Source: Thermoleophilaceae bacterium
GTDB taxonomy: Bacteria; Actinomycetota; Thermoleophilia; Solirubrobacterales; Thermoleophilaceae
Length of the DNA stretch: 25,904 nucleotides
Assembly (NCBI GenBank): GCA_013813135.1
Contig: JACCSF010000390.1
Coordinates: forward strand, 1 to 25,904
Direction of reading: 5' to 3'
A program made the position numbers and the translations under genes. Below are positions 14,250 through 22,200 of the stretch, piece by piece (the first letter of the stretch is position 1; each line of letters opens with the position of its first letter). Under the pieces are notes generated by a model. That model had not been told where the DNA came from. It saw only the letters and a list, made by a program, of their open reading frames with translations, and made no database searches.

Positions 14250-15043
14250 GCTCCGACCGTAGCAGCGGCGATCGCCAGGGCATCCGCGACGGGGCCGACG
14301 TCGTGTACGCGGAATACGCACGCACCTCGCTCGAATGCCATCACGTTCGTGGCAATCGTGCCCGGCAGGCGCTCGCGCTCGTCCCGCCCGCCGGCCAGCT
14401 TGCCGAGGAAGCTCTTGCGCGACGTGCCGATCACCACCGGCCGGCCGATTGCGACGATCTCGTCGAGGCGCCGCAGCAGCTCGAGGTTGTGCTCGACGGT
14501 CTTGGCGAACCCGATCCCCGGATCGAGCCAGACGTGCTCCTCGGGAACGCCCTCGCCGACGGCGAACGCGAGCCGCTCCTCCAGGAACGCCTTGACGTCG
14601 CCGACCACGTCGTCGTATTGCGCCGCCCCCTGCATCGTGCGCGGCTCGCCGCGCATGTGTGCCAGGCAGCAGTGTGCGCCCGCGTCCGCGACCAGCCCTG
14701 CGAGCTCGGGGGCAAAGCGAAAGGCGGACACGTCGTTCACGAGCGTCGCCCCGGCAGCGAGCGCGGCACCGGCCACCTCGCTCCTGGTGGTGTCGACCGA
14801 GACCCGGTGGCCGGCCGCGGCGAGCCGCTCGACCACGGGCAGCACGCGCTCGAGCTCGTCGGCGGCGGGGACCGGCTCGGCCCCCGGGCGCGTGGACGCG
14901 CCGCCGATGTCGAGAATCGCGGCGCCCTCGGCCACCAGCCGGAGGCCGTGTTCGACGGCGGCGTCGGGCTCGAGGAAGAGCCCGCCGTCGGAGAACGAGT
15001 CGGGAGTCACGTTGACGATGCCCATGATCGAATACGGGCGCAC
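14246..15043 (-). CDS. folP: Dihydropteroate synthase
   Basis: 265 aa from GTG 15043. Condenses hydroxymethyl-dihydropterin pyrophosphate with p-aminobenzoate, the step blocked by sulfonamides. TIM barrel with MGIVNVTPDSFSDGG near the N-terminus (DHPS signature 1), ILDIGGASTRPGAEPV (signature 2), VSVDTTRSEVA, LVNDVSAF, LDPGIGFAKTVEHN and VIGTSRKSFLGKLAG with the Ser-Arg-Lys group that binds substrate phosphate. ATG 15025, 6 codons later, is the alternative start; GTG is preferred because GATAAT lies 7 nt upstream, giving a leaderless message, and family members normally have residues before MGIVN. First gene of folP-folB-folK. Confidence 0.95.
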   Translation of the reverse strand: MRPYSIMGIVNVTPDSFSDGGLFLEPDAAVEHGLRLVAEGAAILDIGGASTRPGAEPVPAADELERVLPVVERLAAAGHRVSVDTTRSEVAGAALAAGATLVNDVSAFRFAPELAGLVADAGAHCCLAHMRGEPRTMQGAAQYDDVVGDVKAFLEERLAFAVGEGVPEEHVWLDPGIGFAKTVEHNLELLRRLDEIVAIGRPVVIGTSRKSFLGKLAGGRDERERLPGTIATNVMAFERGACVFRVHDVGPVADALAIAAATVGA

Positions 15044-15050
15044 GCGCCGA

Positions 15051-15056
15051 ATTATC
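15051..15056 (-). promoter_or_regulatory. -10 box of the folate operon
   Basis: Minus-strand GATAAT matches 5 of 6 consensus bases and ends 7 nt before the folP GTG, so the mRNA should begin at or near the start codon. No Shine-Dalgarno is present. No convincing -35 box. Confidence 0.55.
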
Positions 15057-15136
15057 GCCCCCGCCCCCGCCGACTCAGGGAACCGCCGGCGCCCCGCGGT
15101 TGTACCACCGTGCAGAACCCGCGAGAGGAGCGAGGT

Positions 15137-15727
15137 ATGACGACGAGACTGGCGGCGGCGATCGCCGTGGCGGCGGCGCTGCTCGCGCCGACGAGTGCGG
15201 CGGCCGGGGGCTTTGCGACGGTAGGAGTGGATCCGCTGCCGAATGGCATCGGCCCGGGCAAGACCTGGGGAGTGCAGCTGACGATCCTCCAGCACGGGCG
15301 GACGCCGCTCGAGGGCGTCGACCCTCGCGTGATCGTCACGCGCGGAACCGAGCGGCAGGTGTTCGCCGCCCGGCCGACCCGGCGGCCCGGCGTCTACCGG
15401 GCGCAGATCGTGTTCCCGAGCGCGGGCACCTGGCACTACGTCGTGGATGACGGCTTCACGATGACCCACACGTTCCCGCCTGTGCGCGTGCGTGTCGGGG
15501 GCGGCGACAGGTCGCCGGTGGCCGGTGCGGAGGAGCGGAGGGTGTCGACGGCCGCGGCCGGCGGCGGATCGAGCGGCGCGGCCACCAGCGCAGGCGGCGC
15601 GGCCGACGGCGACGACCCGGACCTCCCGCTCGCTCTCGTGGTCGCAGCGGTCGCCGGCCTGGCCGCCGCGCTCGGCACCGCGGCGCTCCGGCGGCGCCGG
15701 CCGCGTCCGGCCCCCGAAGGCAGGTGA
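15137..15727 (+). CDS. Membrane-anchored secreted protein with YtkA-like domain
   Basis: 196 aa. Signal peptide about 1-23 (RLAAAIAVAAALLAPTSAAA). The extracellular domain (about 25-120) shows the beta-sandwich pattern of YtkA/FixH-like proteins: GKTWGVQLTILQHGRTPLEG, GVYRAQIVFPSAGTWHYVV. A low-complexity Gly/Ala/Ser linker (about 125-162) leads to one membrane helix (164-184, LPLALVVAAVAGLAAALGTAA) and an arginine-rich tail, giving an outside-facing anchored protein. Start ATG with AGGAG 7 nt upstream. YtkA-like domains are often found near copper and oxidase genes, but the role is unproven. Its stop overlaps a cytochrome c fragment (GTGA). Confidence 0.8.
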   Translation: MTTRLAAAIAVAAALLAPTSAAAGGFATVGVDPLPNGIGPGKTWGVQLTILQHGRTPLEGVDPRVIVTRGTERQVFAARPTRRPGVYRAQIVFPSAGTWHYVVDDGFTMTHTFPPVRVRVGGGDRSPVAGAEERRVSTAAAGGGSSGAATSAGGAADGDDPDLPLALVVAAVAGLAAALGTAALRRRRPRPAPEGR

Positions 15728-15876
15728 GCCGCATGCCATGGGCTGGCTCGCTGAAGGCCAAGATCCTCGCGCCGGGCCCGGGGTCGGTGATGCCGTCCGA
15801 CTTCGCCGCGCGCATGAGCGCCGCCGACCTCAACGCGCTGGTGAACTTCCTGCTGGCCGCAGGCCCGTCTCGCTGA
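15724..15876 (+). pseudogene. C-terminal remnant of a c-type cytochrome
   Basis: 50 codons from a GTG that overlaps the preceding stop (GTGA). The peptide contains LKAKILAPGPGSVMPSDF and AADLNALVNFLLAAG, which match the second half of small class I cytochromes c, including the methionine expected as axial haem ligand in SVMPSDF and the last helix. The haem-attachment CxxCH is absent here and in the upstream gene. It is therefore probably a truncated gene, although the start overlap and clean third-base bias mean a small expressed peptide cannot be excluded. Confidence 0.5.
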
Positions 15877-15896
15877 ACCGGCATGATCGCCTCCTG

Positions 15897-16577
15897 ATGG
15901 CGAGTTCCTTCGAGGCGATCGTGTTCGACAACGACGGGCTGCTGCTCGACACCGAGGAGGCCTGGACCCGAGCCGAGACAACCCTGTTCGAGCGCCACGG
16001 CGATACGTTCACCCAGGCCCACAAACGCGACCTGATCGGCTCGTCGCGCGCGCGGTCGGCGGTCAAGCTCGAGCGGATGCTGCAGTTATCTGGTCGCGGG
16101 GAGGCGCTCATGGACGAGCTGCACGAGCTCGTGATGGAGGAGGTCGTCGCCGGCGTGCCGCCGCGACCAGGCGCGCTTGAGCTGCTGCAAGCCGTGCGAG
16201 CGGCAGGGGTGCCGGTCGGGCTGGCATCCAACTCGTCGCGCGAGTTCGTGGACCTCGCACTCTCGGTGGCGCAGCTCGCGAACGGCCAGTTCGACGTTGT
16301 GGTGACCGCCGACGACGTCGACGCTCCCAAGCCCGCGCCCGACCTGTACGTCGCGGCGTGCGCCGCTCTCTACGCCGCTCCCCAGCGCGCCGCCGCACTG
16401 GAGGACTCGCCGCCCGGGGTCGCGGCCGCCCGCGCCGCCGGCATGTACGTGATCGCCGTGCCCTACTTCCCCGACACGCCGATCGAGGGAGCGTCGCTCA
16501 CGGCGAGCTCGCTCGCCGATCCGAGCGTGGCGGCCGCCCTCGGCATCGCGCTTGCCGACCGCGGGGATGGGATCTAG
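15897..16577 (+). CDS. HAD-superfamily phosphatase, beta-phosphoglucomutase-like
   Basis: 226 aa. Motif I VFDNDGLLLDTEEAW (9-23) with nucleophile Asp11 and acid/base Asp13; helical cap about 18-85; motif II ASNSS (110-114); motif III KPAPDLY with Lys145 (145-151); motif IV LEDSPPGVAAARAAGM (168-183) with Glu169 and Asp170. This is the subclass of phosphoglycolate, 2-deoxyglucose-6-phosphate and beta-phosphoglucomutase-like phosphatases; the substrate is not predictable. ATG start 20 nt after the cytochrome fragment, with no good ribosome-binding site. It looks intact. Confidence 0.9.
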   Translation: MASSFEAIVFDNDGLLLDTEEAWTRAETTLFERHGDTFTQAHKRDLIGSSRARSAVKLERMLQLSGRGEALMDELHELVMEEVVAGVPPRPGALELLQAVRAAGVPVGLASNSSREFVDLALSVAQLANGQFDVVVTADDVDAPKPAPDLYVAACAALYAAPQRAAALEDSPPGVAAARAAGMYVIAVPYFPDTPIEGASLTASSLADPSVAAALGIALADRGDGI

Positions 16578-16608
16578 AAATACGCCATGACCCGGTACTC
16601 GATCAGCC

Positions 16609-18108
16609 ATGCCCAGGCCGTCTGCCAGCCGGGCGAAGCCGGCGCGTAGCGGCGTGTTCGACCATGTGACGATCCATGCCTCGGACCGCGCGGCGTCGGA
16701 GCGGTTCTACGACACGGTGCTGGCCACGCTCGGGATCGAGCAGACGCATAGCGACGAGCACTACGTCAGGTGGGGCGACTTCCGGATCGCCCAGGCGGAC
16801 GCCGGCAACCCGGTGACGCGCCGCCTGCACATCGGCTTCGTCGCCCCGTCCCGCGCCGAGGTCGACGAGTTCTGGCGCGCCGGCACGGCCGCGGGGCACC
16901 CGGACGACGGGGCACCGGGCCCGCGCCCGCGGTACAGGCCCGACTACTACGGCGCCTTCCTGCTCGACCCCGACGGCAACAGCGCCGAGGGAGTGCACCA
17001 CGGCGCCCTGCGCAGCGGCGGGGTCGTCGACCACCTCTGGATCCGGGTCGCGGACGTGGCGGCCTCGAGGGACTTCTACGCGACCGTCGCCTCCCGCGCC
17101 GGCTTCCGCCTCGGCAGGGACTCCCCGGACCGGGCCTTCTTCGCGGGCGAGTCGGGCTCGGTCTCGGTGCTGTCCGGCCCGCCCACCGAGCACCTGCGCA
17201 TGGCCTTCCCCGCGAGCGAGGACGCCGCCCTCCGCGACCCGGACGGCAACGATGTCGAGCTCGTGCTCGCCAAACGAAGCCAGAGCAGCGCATCGGTAGC
17301 GTCCGGGGGCGTGGCGCCGATCCAACAGCGCAAAGCCGCGGACTTCCGCGTGCTCCACGAGGGCGAGACATTCGTGATGCCGAACCCCTGGGACGTGGGC
17401 TCCGCCCGCGTCCTGGAAGCACTCGGCTTCAAGGCGCTCGCCACCACCAGCGCCGGCTTCGCCTTCGCCCTCGGGCGCCTCGACGGGAACGTCTCGCTCG
17501 ACGAGATCGTCCAACACACGCGCGCGCTCGATCAGGCGACCGGCCTGCCGGTCTCGGTCGATCTGGAGAACGGCTACGGGCCCAGCCCAGAGCACGCCGC
17601 ATCGGCCGTCACGCAGGCCGCCGAGGCTGGCGCCGTTGGTGGCTCGATCGAGGACTACGACCCGGACGGCGAGCTCTACGGCTTCGACCTCGCGGTCGAG
17701 CGGGTGACCGCCGCCGTCGAGGCCGCGAGGAACCTGGACTTTCCGTTCACGCTCACGGCCCGGGCGGAGAACCACATCCGCGGCAACCCGGACCTCGACG
17801 ACACCATCGCTCGGCTGCAGGCCTACGAGCGCGCCGGCGCCGACGTGCTCTACGCGCCCGGACTCCGCAACGGCGACGAGATCAAGACCGTGTGCGATGC
17901 CGTCTCGAAACCCGTCAACGTGCTCGCGCTTCCGGGACTGTCGGTAGGGGAGATCGCCGACGCCGGTGGCACGCGGATCAGCGTGGGCAGCGGCCTGGCA
18001 TGGGTCGCCGTCGGCGCGATGGTGGCCGCCGCCGAGCAGATCCGTGACACCGGCGACATGTCATCGCTCGCGGCACCGGTCCGGATCAGTGAGTGGCTCG
18101 GCGCCTGA
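16609..18108 (+). CDS. Fusion of two VOC units and a PEP-mutase/isocitrate-lyase-like domain
   Basis: 499 aa uninterrupted frame. Residues about 16-133 are a full VOC unit (FDHVTIHASDRAASERFYDT ... GAFLLDPDGNSAEGVHH). About 139-222 is a second VOC unit (VDHLWIRVADVAASRDFYAT ... LRDPDGNDVELV) that seems to lack some 30 residues between MAFPASEDAA and LRDPDGN. A short Ser/Ala/Gly linker then leads to a phosphonomutase/isocitrate-lyase-like barrel (about 243-498) with FVMPNPWDVGSARVLEALGF, SVDLENGYGPS (316-326), SIEDYDPD (346-353) and TARAENHIRG (383-392). The true isocitrate lyase KKCGH motif is absent. GTG 17311 might serve as an internal start for the C-terminal domain. The N-terminal start is uncertain: ATG 16609 or GTG 16654. 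A 20-codon ORF (16587-16649) overlaps the start. Confidence 0.85.
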   Translation: MPRPSASRAKPARSGVFDHVTIHASDRAASERFYDTVLATLGIEQTHSDEHYVRWGDFRIAQADAGNPVTRRLHIGFVAPSRAEVDEFWRAGTAAGHPDDGAPGPRPRYRPDYYGAFLLDPDGNSAEGVHHGALRSGGVVDHLWIRVADVAASRDFYATVASRAGFRLGRDSPDRAFFAGESGSVSVLSGPPTEHLRMAFPASEDAALRDPDGNDVELVLAKRSQSSASVASGGVAPIQQRKAADFRVLHEGETFVMPNPWDVGSARVLEALGFKALATTSAGFAFALGRLDGNVSLDEIVQHTRALDQATGLPVSVDLENGYGPSPEHAASAVTQAAEAGAVGGSIEDYDPDGELYGFDLAVERVTAAVEAARNLDFPFTLTARAENHIRGNPDLDDTIARLQAYERAGADVLYAPGLRNGDEIKTVCDAVSKPVNVLALPGLSVGEIADAGGTRISVGSGLAWVAVGAMVAAAEQIRDTGDMSSLAAPVRISEWLGA

Positions 18109-18647
18109 TGGCGCGCTACGCCGCCTTTCTCCGTGGAGTCAACCTCGGGCGGCACCGCAAGGTCAGCGGCGCAGAGCTGAAGTCGTGCTTCGAGGAGATG
18201 GGCTTCGAGCAGGCCGAGACGTTCCGGACGAGCGGCAACGTCGTCTTCGATGCCGGGCGGGAGCCGCGCGGGAAGCTGACCGACACGATCGAGGGCGCCC
18301 TGGCCAAGTCGCTCGGCTACGAGGTGACCGTCTTCGTGCGCACGGCGCAAGAGATCGAGGCGATCGCCGAGCACGAGCCCTTTCCCGCCCAGTTGGTGAC
18401 GGCCTCCATGGGCAAGCTGCAGGTGTCGATGCTGAACGGGAAGCCCTCCGCCGCGGCGCGGAAGCGGGTGCTGGCGCTCGCGACCGAGGACGACCGGCTC
18501 GCGTTCGGAGATCGGGAGCTGTACTGGCTTCCGAGCGGCGGGATCCGCGATTCCGCCCTGAACGGCAAGGCGATCGAGGACCTGCTCGGCCCCTCGACAA
18601 TGCGCACCATGGGCACCGTCGAATTGCTCGCCGCGAAGTACTTCTGA
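18108..18647 (+). CDS. DUF1697 family protein
   Basis: 179 aa, full family length. YAAFLRGVNLGRHRKVSGAE near the N-terminus and TFRTSGNVVFDAG (about 39-51) are the family hallmarks; LPSGGIRDSALNGKAIEDLL near the C-terminus also fits. Function is unknown in the family. Start ATG shares one base with the upstream TGA (TGATG), so it is translationally coupled to the fusion gene; GTG 18093 is a less likely upstream start. No membrane or secretion signal. Confidence 0.88.
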   Translation: MARYAAFLRGVNLGRHRKVSGAELKSCFEEMGFEQAETFRTSGNVVFDAGREPRGKLTDTIEGALAKSLGYEVTVFVRTAQEIEAIAEHEPFPAQLVTASMGKLQVSMLNGKPSAAARKRVLALATEDDRLAFGDRELYWLPSGGIRDSALNGKAIEDLLGPSTMRTMGTVELLAAKYF

Positions 18648-18669
18648 CGGCCTCCAACATTCGTCCGAA

Positions 18670-18899
18670 GGCCGTTAGTGGCAGGCCTACGAGCGGGCGG
18701 GGGACCAGCACAAGGCCGACCTGGTCTGGAAGATCGCCCGCGAGCCCAGGGCGCTCTGGCTGGGCCGCGGATCGCGTGGTATCCGCCGCGAGCCCTCGGG
18801 TATGCGCGCTATGCGACGGACTGGCAGAAGCCGCCGCCGGGCACGCGCTTCGGCCACTTCAAGGCGCATTCGCTGCGCGCGTTCGGCGTTCCGCGCTAG
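18670..18899 (+). pseudogene. Remnant resembling the two ends of a GH6 glycosidase
   Basis: Two adjoining pieces in different frames, both with strong G/C third-base bias. The first (from 18679) reads WQAYERAGDQHKADLVWKIA then REPRALWLGR, like the segment that opens GH6 catalytic domains. From about 18770 a second frame reads AWYPPRALGYARYATDW then QKPPPGTRFGHFKAHSLRAF and a stop at 18899, resembling a GH6 C-terminus. About 200 central residues and the frame are missing, as expected for an internal deletion. The GH6 assignment rests on remembered pattern and is tentative. There is no start or ribosome-binding site at the 5' end. Confidence 0.45.
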
Positions 18900-18939
18900 C
18901 CCGGCAGGACGACTGTCAGGGCGGCCACCCGAGCGTCGC

Positions 18940-19278
18940 CTACACCCGCTTCGGCAGGCCCGCCACCACCAGGTCGTACGAGTCCTCGACCATGTCGAGC
19001 ACGAGCCGGTCCGGGACCGAGCCGTCGATGTCGACCGTGTTCCAGTGCCGCTTGTTGAGGTGGTAGCCGGGCCGTATCGCGGGGTAGGTGGCGCGCAGCT
19101 GCTCGGCCAGCTCGGGCTCGCACTTGAGGCTCACGCCGAGCGGCCGCGCATCGAGCCGGGACAGGGCGAAGACCTTGCCGGACACCTTGAAGACCGAGAG
19201 GCCGGGCGTGAACGGAAACTCCTCGACCGCCCCGGCGAACCCGAGGCAATGGCTGCGCAGCTTGGCCGCGGTGAGCAT
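18940..19278 (-). CDS. YjbR/MmcQ family protein
   Basis: 112 aa, normal length for the YjbR/MmcQ (CyaY-like fold) family of presumed DNA-binding proteins. PGYHLNKRHWNTVDIDG (70-86) is the diagnostic block; EEFPFTPGLSVFKVSGKVFA (19-38) and GVSLKCEPELAEQLR (48-62) also fit. The biological role is not established. It starts 24 nt after the cupredoxin stop on the same strand and faces the GH6-like remnant. Confidence 0.9.
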   Translation of the reverse strand: MLTAAKLRSHCLGFAGAVEEFPFTPGLSVFKVSGKVFALSRLDARPLGVSLKCEPELAEQLRATYPAIRPGYHLNKRHWNTVDIDGSVPDRLVLDMVEDSYDLVVAGLPKRV

Positions 19279-19302
19279 CGCGGCAAGGCTATGCGCAAGC
19301 GG

Positions 19303-20073
19303 TCAGGCGCCGCGTGGGCGGTGGACGTCGACCTTCCTGGTCTTGCTGAGGCCCGTGCCCCGCTCATCGTCGCCCGCGACCCGCGCTCGGAAGACCGCGT
19401 CGCCGGATGCTCGCAAGCGCACGCTGAACGCCGACTTGGCCGCGCCCGCGTCCCGCAGGCGGGCGGTGGCGATCGTTAGGAACCTGCCGTTGCGGGCGCG
19501 CTTCTGGATCTGCACCTTGCGACCGTCGCGCGCCGGCTGAACCACGCCGAACAGGCGGAGGCGCTTGCCGGCGAGCGGCGTCGCGTCGCTCACCTTGAGC
19601 GTCACCTTGAACAGCGGCAGGCTCGGCGCCGGAGCGCCCGTCGGGTCCCCGCCGGCGGGGGGATCGCCGCCGGGCGGGCTGCCCTCGGGCGGGTTCCCGC
19701 CCGGTGGCGGGCTGTCTGCGGGCGGTGGGGCCGGTCCGCCCGCTGGAAGCACGTTCACCGTGCCGGACATGCTGGAGCCGTGCTGGCGGCACAGGTAATT
19801 GAAACTGCCCGGGGTGGTGAACGTCCGCTCCACCGTCCAGCTGGAGGCGCTCGGAACCATCGGCTCCTCGAAACCGTCCTCGAACTGCACGTTGTGGACA
19901 CCGCCGCCGTTGGTCCAAGTGACCTTCTCACCCTGATCGATCGTCACGGTGGCCGGCTGGAAGCGGTTCGGAGACTGCAGCGCCATGACGCTCTGATTGG
20001 CCGCACCGGCTCCGCCGGCGACGGCCACGGATGCCGCCAAGACCACGACTGTGACGCCTGGGCGTAGGAGCAT
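19303..20073 (-). CDS. Secreted cupredoxin with Ig-like C-terminal domain
   Basis: 256 aa. Signal peptide about 1-25 ending AGGAGAANQ. A plastocyanin/azurin-like domain (28-110) carries the type 1 copper ligands His60 (GVHNVQF), Cys95, His98 and Met102 (FNYLCRQHGSSM). A Pro/Gly-rich linker (112-151) with PPGG/PPAGGDP repeats leads to a predicted beta-sandwich domain (about 154-250: FKVTLKVSDATPLAGKRLRL ... AVFRARVAGDD) like bacterial Ig-type repeats. It should be an extracellular electron-transfer or copper-binding protein. ATG without clear ribosome-binding site. Partner unknown; the YtkA-like protein and cytochrome remnant nearby are also copper/redox-flavoured. Confidence 0.88.
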   Translation of the reverse strand: MLLRPGVTVVVLAASVAVAGGAGAANQSVMALQSPNRFQPATVTIDQGEKVTWTNGGGVHNVQFEDGFEEPMVPSASSWTVERTFTTPGSFNYLCRQHGSSMSGTVNVLPAGGPAPPPADSPPPGGNPPEGSPPGGDPPAGGDPTGAPAPSLPLFKVTLKVSDATPLAGKRLRLFGVVQPARDGRKVQIQKRARNGRFLTIATARLRDAGAAKSAFSVRLRASGDAVFRARVAGDDERGTGLSKTRKVDVHRPRGA

Positions 20074-20203
20074 CGCGCTTCGGTCGCGAGCCTACGCCCG
20101 CGCCACACCCGCTCCTAGAGCCGACAGCCAACTTGGCGCATTGGGCCGGTGTTTACCTCTGAGACCGACCCTGGACGGCGCTGGGGCGCGCCGGCCGAAA
20201 GAG
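20074..20203. other. Intergenic stretch between ftsH and the cupredoxin gene
   Basis: 130 nt. Contains a weak GGCGC/GCGCC inverted repeat just after the ftsH stop but no T-tract, and no convincing promoter for the cupredoxin gene. Confidence 0.3.
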
Positions 20204-22180
20204 CTAGGCCGGCTCGGGCTTCTCGGGCGCGTCGCCGCCGCGCATCTCGGCGGCTCCGCCTGCGAGGCCCGGGCGTGGCAGCGTCTTGGGTGCCCGCTCG
20301 GGCTTGCGGCCCGGCGCCTCGGGGGCCGCCGGGGGCAGCGCCGGCAGCGGCGGCTCATCGCTGCCGAAAACCTCTTCCTCGGACTTGCCCTCGAGCAGCT
20401 CGATGAACTGCTCGCGCTCGATCGTCTCGCGGCGCAGCAGGATCTCGGACGTCGTCTCGAGCTTGTCGCGGTGCTGGCCGAGGATCTCGCGCGCCAGCAG
20501 GTGCGCCTCCTCGACGATGCGCCTGATCTCGTCGTCGATCTCGCGCGCGATCTCGTCCGAGTAGTCGGGCTCGGAGCTGAACTCACGGCCCAGGAAGGGC
20601 ATCCCGTGGTCGTGTCCGAACACACGCGGCCCGAGCTTCTCGGACATGCCGAAGCGCATCACCATCTGCTTGGCCGTGGCGGTGACCTTCTCGAGGTCGT
20701 TCGAGGCGCCCGTGGTGACCTCGCTGAAGACGAGCTCCTCCGCGGCGCGCCCGCCCAGCGTCATCGCCATCGTGTCCGACAACTCCGCGCGCGTGGTCAG
20801 GAACTTGTCCTCCGTCGGCAGCGAGATCGTGTAGCCGAGCGCCTGCCCGCGCGAGATCACGGAGACCTTGTGGACCGGATCGGTGTGCTGGAGGTAGTGG
20901 GCGACCAGCGCGTGGCCCATCTCGTGGAAGGCCGTGACGCGGCGCTCCTTCTCGGACATCACGCGGGTCTTCTTCTCCGGCCCCGCGATCACGCGCATGA
21001 TCCCCTCCTCCAGCTGGAGGTGGTCGATCTCGCGCTTGCCCTGGCGGGCGGCCAGCAGCGCCGCCTCGTTGACCAGGTTCTGCAGGTCGGCGCCGGTGAA
21101 GCCGGGGGTCTGGCCGGCGAGCACGTCGAGGTCGATCGCCTTGGCGAGCGGCTTGCCGCGCGTGTGCACCTCGAGGATCTTGGTGCGGCCCTTGCGGTCG
21201 GGGCGGTCGACGACGATCTGCCGGTCGAAGCGGCCCGGGCGCAGCAGGGCAGGGTCGAGGATGTCCGGCCGGTTGGTGGCGGCGATCAAGATGATGTTGT
21301 CCTTCATCTCGAAGCCGTCCATCTCGACGAGCAGCTGGTTGAGCGTCTGCTCGCGCTCGTCGTGACCGCCACCCAGTCCGGCCCCGCGGTGGCGCCCGAC
21401 GGCGTCGATCTCGTCCATGAAGATGATGCAGGGAGAGTTCTGCTTGGCCTGCTCGAACAGGTCACGCACGCGCGAGGCACCCACGCCGACGAACATCTCG
21501 ACGAAGTCGGAGCCGGAGATCGAGAAGAAGGGCACACCGGCCTCGCCGGCGACGGCGCGCGCGAGCAGGGTCTTACCGGTGCCGGGCGGCCCGTACAGCA
21601 GCACGCCCTTGGGGATGCGCGCGCCGAGCGCCTGGAACTTCTTCGGGTTCTCGAGGAACTCCTTGATCTCGTGGAGCTCCTCGACCGCCTCGTCCACTCC
21701 CGCGACGTCGCGGAACGTGATCTTCGGGGCGTCGACAGACATGCGCTTCGCGCGCGACTTCCCGAAGGACATCACCTTCGAGCCGCCGCCCTGCATCTGA
21801 TTGATGATGAACAGCCAGAACAGCAGGAAGATGACGAAGGGCAGGATGTACGTCAGCGCGGTGAGCCACCCCGAGCCGCCCTTGGCCTTGACGTCGATCG
21901 GGATGTCCTCGGCCCGCAGCTGGTTGATCAGGTTCTGCTCGGTGTTGTCGGGATAGGCGGTCCGGTACTTGCGGCCCTTCGCCTTCAGCTCGACGTCGAT
22001 GCGGTTGTTCTTGGTCTGGAGCGTGACCTTCTTGACCTGGCCGTCCTCGACCTGGTTGAGGAACTGCGAGTAGACCGGGTCCTGCTGAGTCTTCCCAGGG
22101 CTGATCAGCTTCTGGGCGAAGAACGCCAGAACGACCACAATCAGGATTGGAAACGCAGCGCTCTTGAAGAATCTGCTCAC
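20204..22180 (-). CDS. ftsH: ATP-dependent zinc metalloprotease FtsH
   Basis: 658 aa membrane-bound AAA+ protease that degrades misfolded and regulatory membrane and cytosolic proteins as a hexamer. Membrane helices about 9-27 and 108-127 flank the extracytoplasmic domain. Walker A GPPGTGKT (197-204), Walker B IIFMDEID (252-259), the second-region-of-homology arginines in LLRPGRFDRQ (Arg314, Arg317), zinc site HEMGH (419-423) and the third ligand Asp495 in TGASNDLEKV are all present. The last ~55 residues form a Pro/Ala-rich tail (PPLPALPPAAPEAPGRKPE). GTG start with CGAGG 6 nt upstream. It lies downstream of hpt, a common pairing (tilS-hpt-ftsH), but tilS is absent. Confidence 0.98.
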   Translation of the reverse strand: MSRFFKSAAFPILIVVVLAFFAQKLISPGKTQQDPVYSQFLNQVEDGQVKKVTLQTKNNRIDVELKAKGRKYRTAYPDNTEQNLINQLRAEDIPIDVKAKGGSGWLTALTYILPFVIFLLFWLFIINQMQGGGSKVMSFGKSRAKRMSVDAPKITFRDVAGVDEAVEELHEIKEFLENPKKFQALGARIPKGVLLYGPPGTGKTLLARAVAGEAGVPFFSISGSDFVEMFVGVGASRVRDLFEQAKQNSPCIIFMDEIDAVGRHRGAGLGGGHDEREQTLNQLLVEMDGFEMKDNIILIAATNRPDILDPALLRPGRFDRQIVVDRPDRKGRTKILEVHTRGKPLAKAIDLDVLAGQTPGFTGADLQNLVNEAALLAARQGKREIDHLQLEEGIMRVIAGPEKKTRVMSEKERRVTAFHEMGHALVAHYLQHTDPVHKVSVISRGQALGYTISLPTEDKFLTTRAELSDTMAMTLGGRAAEELVFSEVTTGASNDLEKVTATAKQMVMRFGMSEKLGPRVFGHDHGMPFLGREFSSEPDYSDEIAREIDDEIRRIVEEAHLLAREILGQHRDKLETTSEILLRRETIEREQFIELLEGKSEEEVFGSDEPPLPALPPAAPEAPGRKPERAPKTLPRPGLAGGAAEMRGGDAPEKPEPA

Positions 22181-22200
22181 GATGAGCCTCGGCCCAGACC

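Noticed and set aside
14303..15136. Plus-strand extension of the YtkA-like gene over folP
   Set aside because: Antisense to folP; the signal peptide and AGGAG site fix the start at 15137.
16587..16649. 20-codon ORF before the VOC fusion gene
   Set aside because: Too short to judge, overlaps the fusion start, and the peptide is not recognised.
17311..18108. Separate PEP-mutase-like gene starting at GTG 17311
   Set aside because: No stop codon separates it from the VOC part and only GGGGG very close to the GTG could serve as ribosome-binding site; kept as a possible internal start, not as its own gene.
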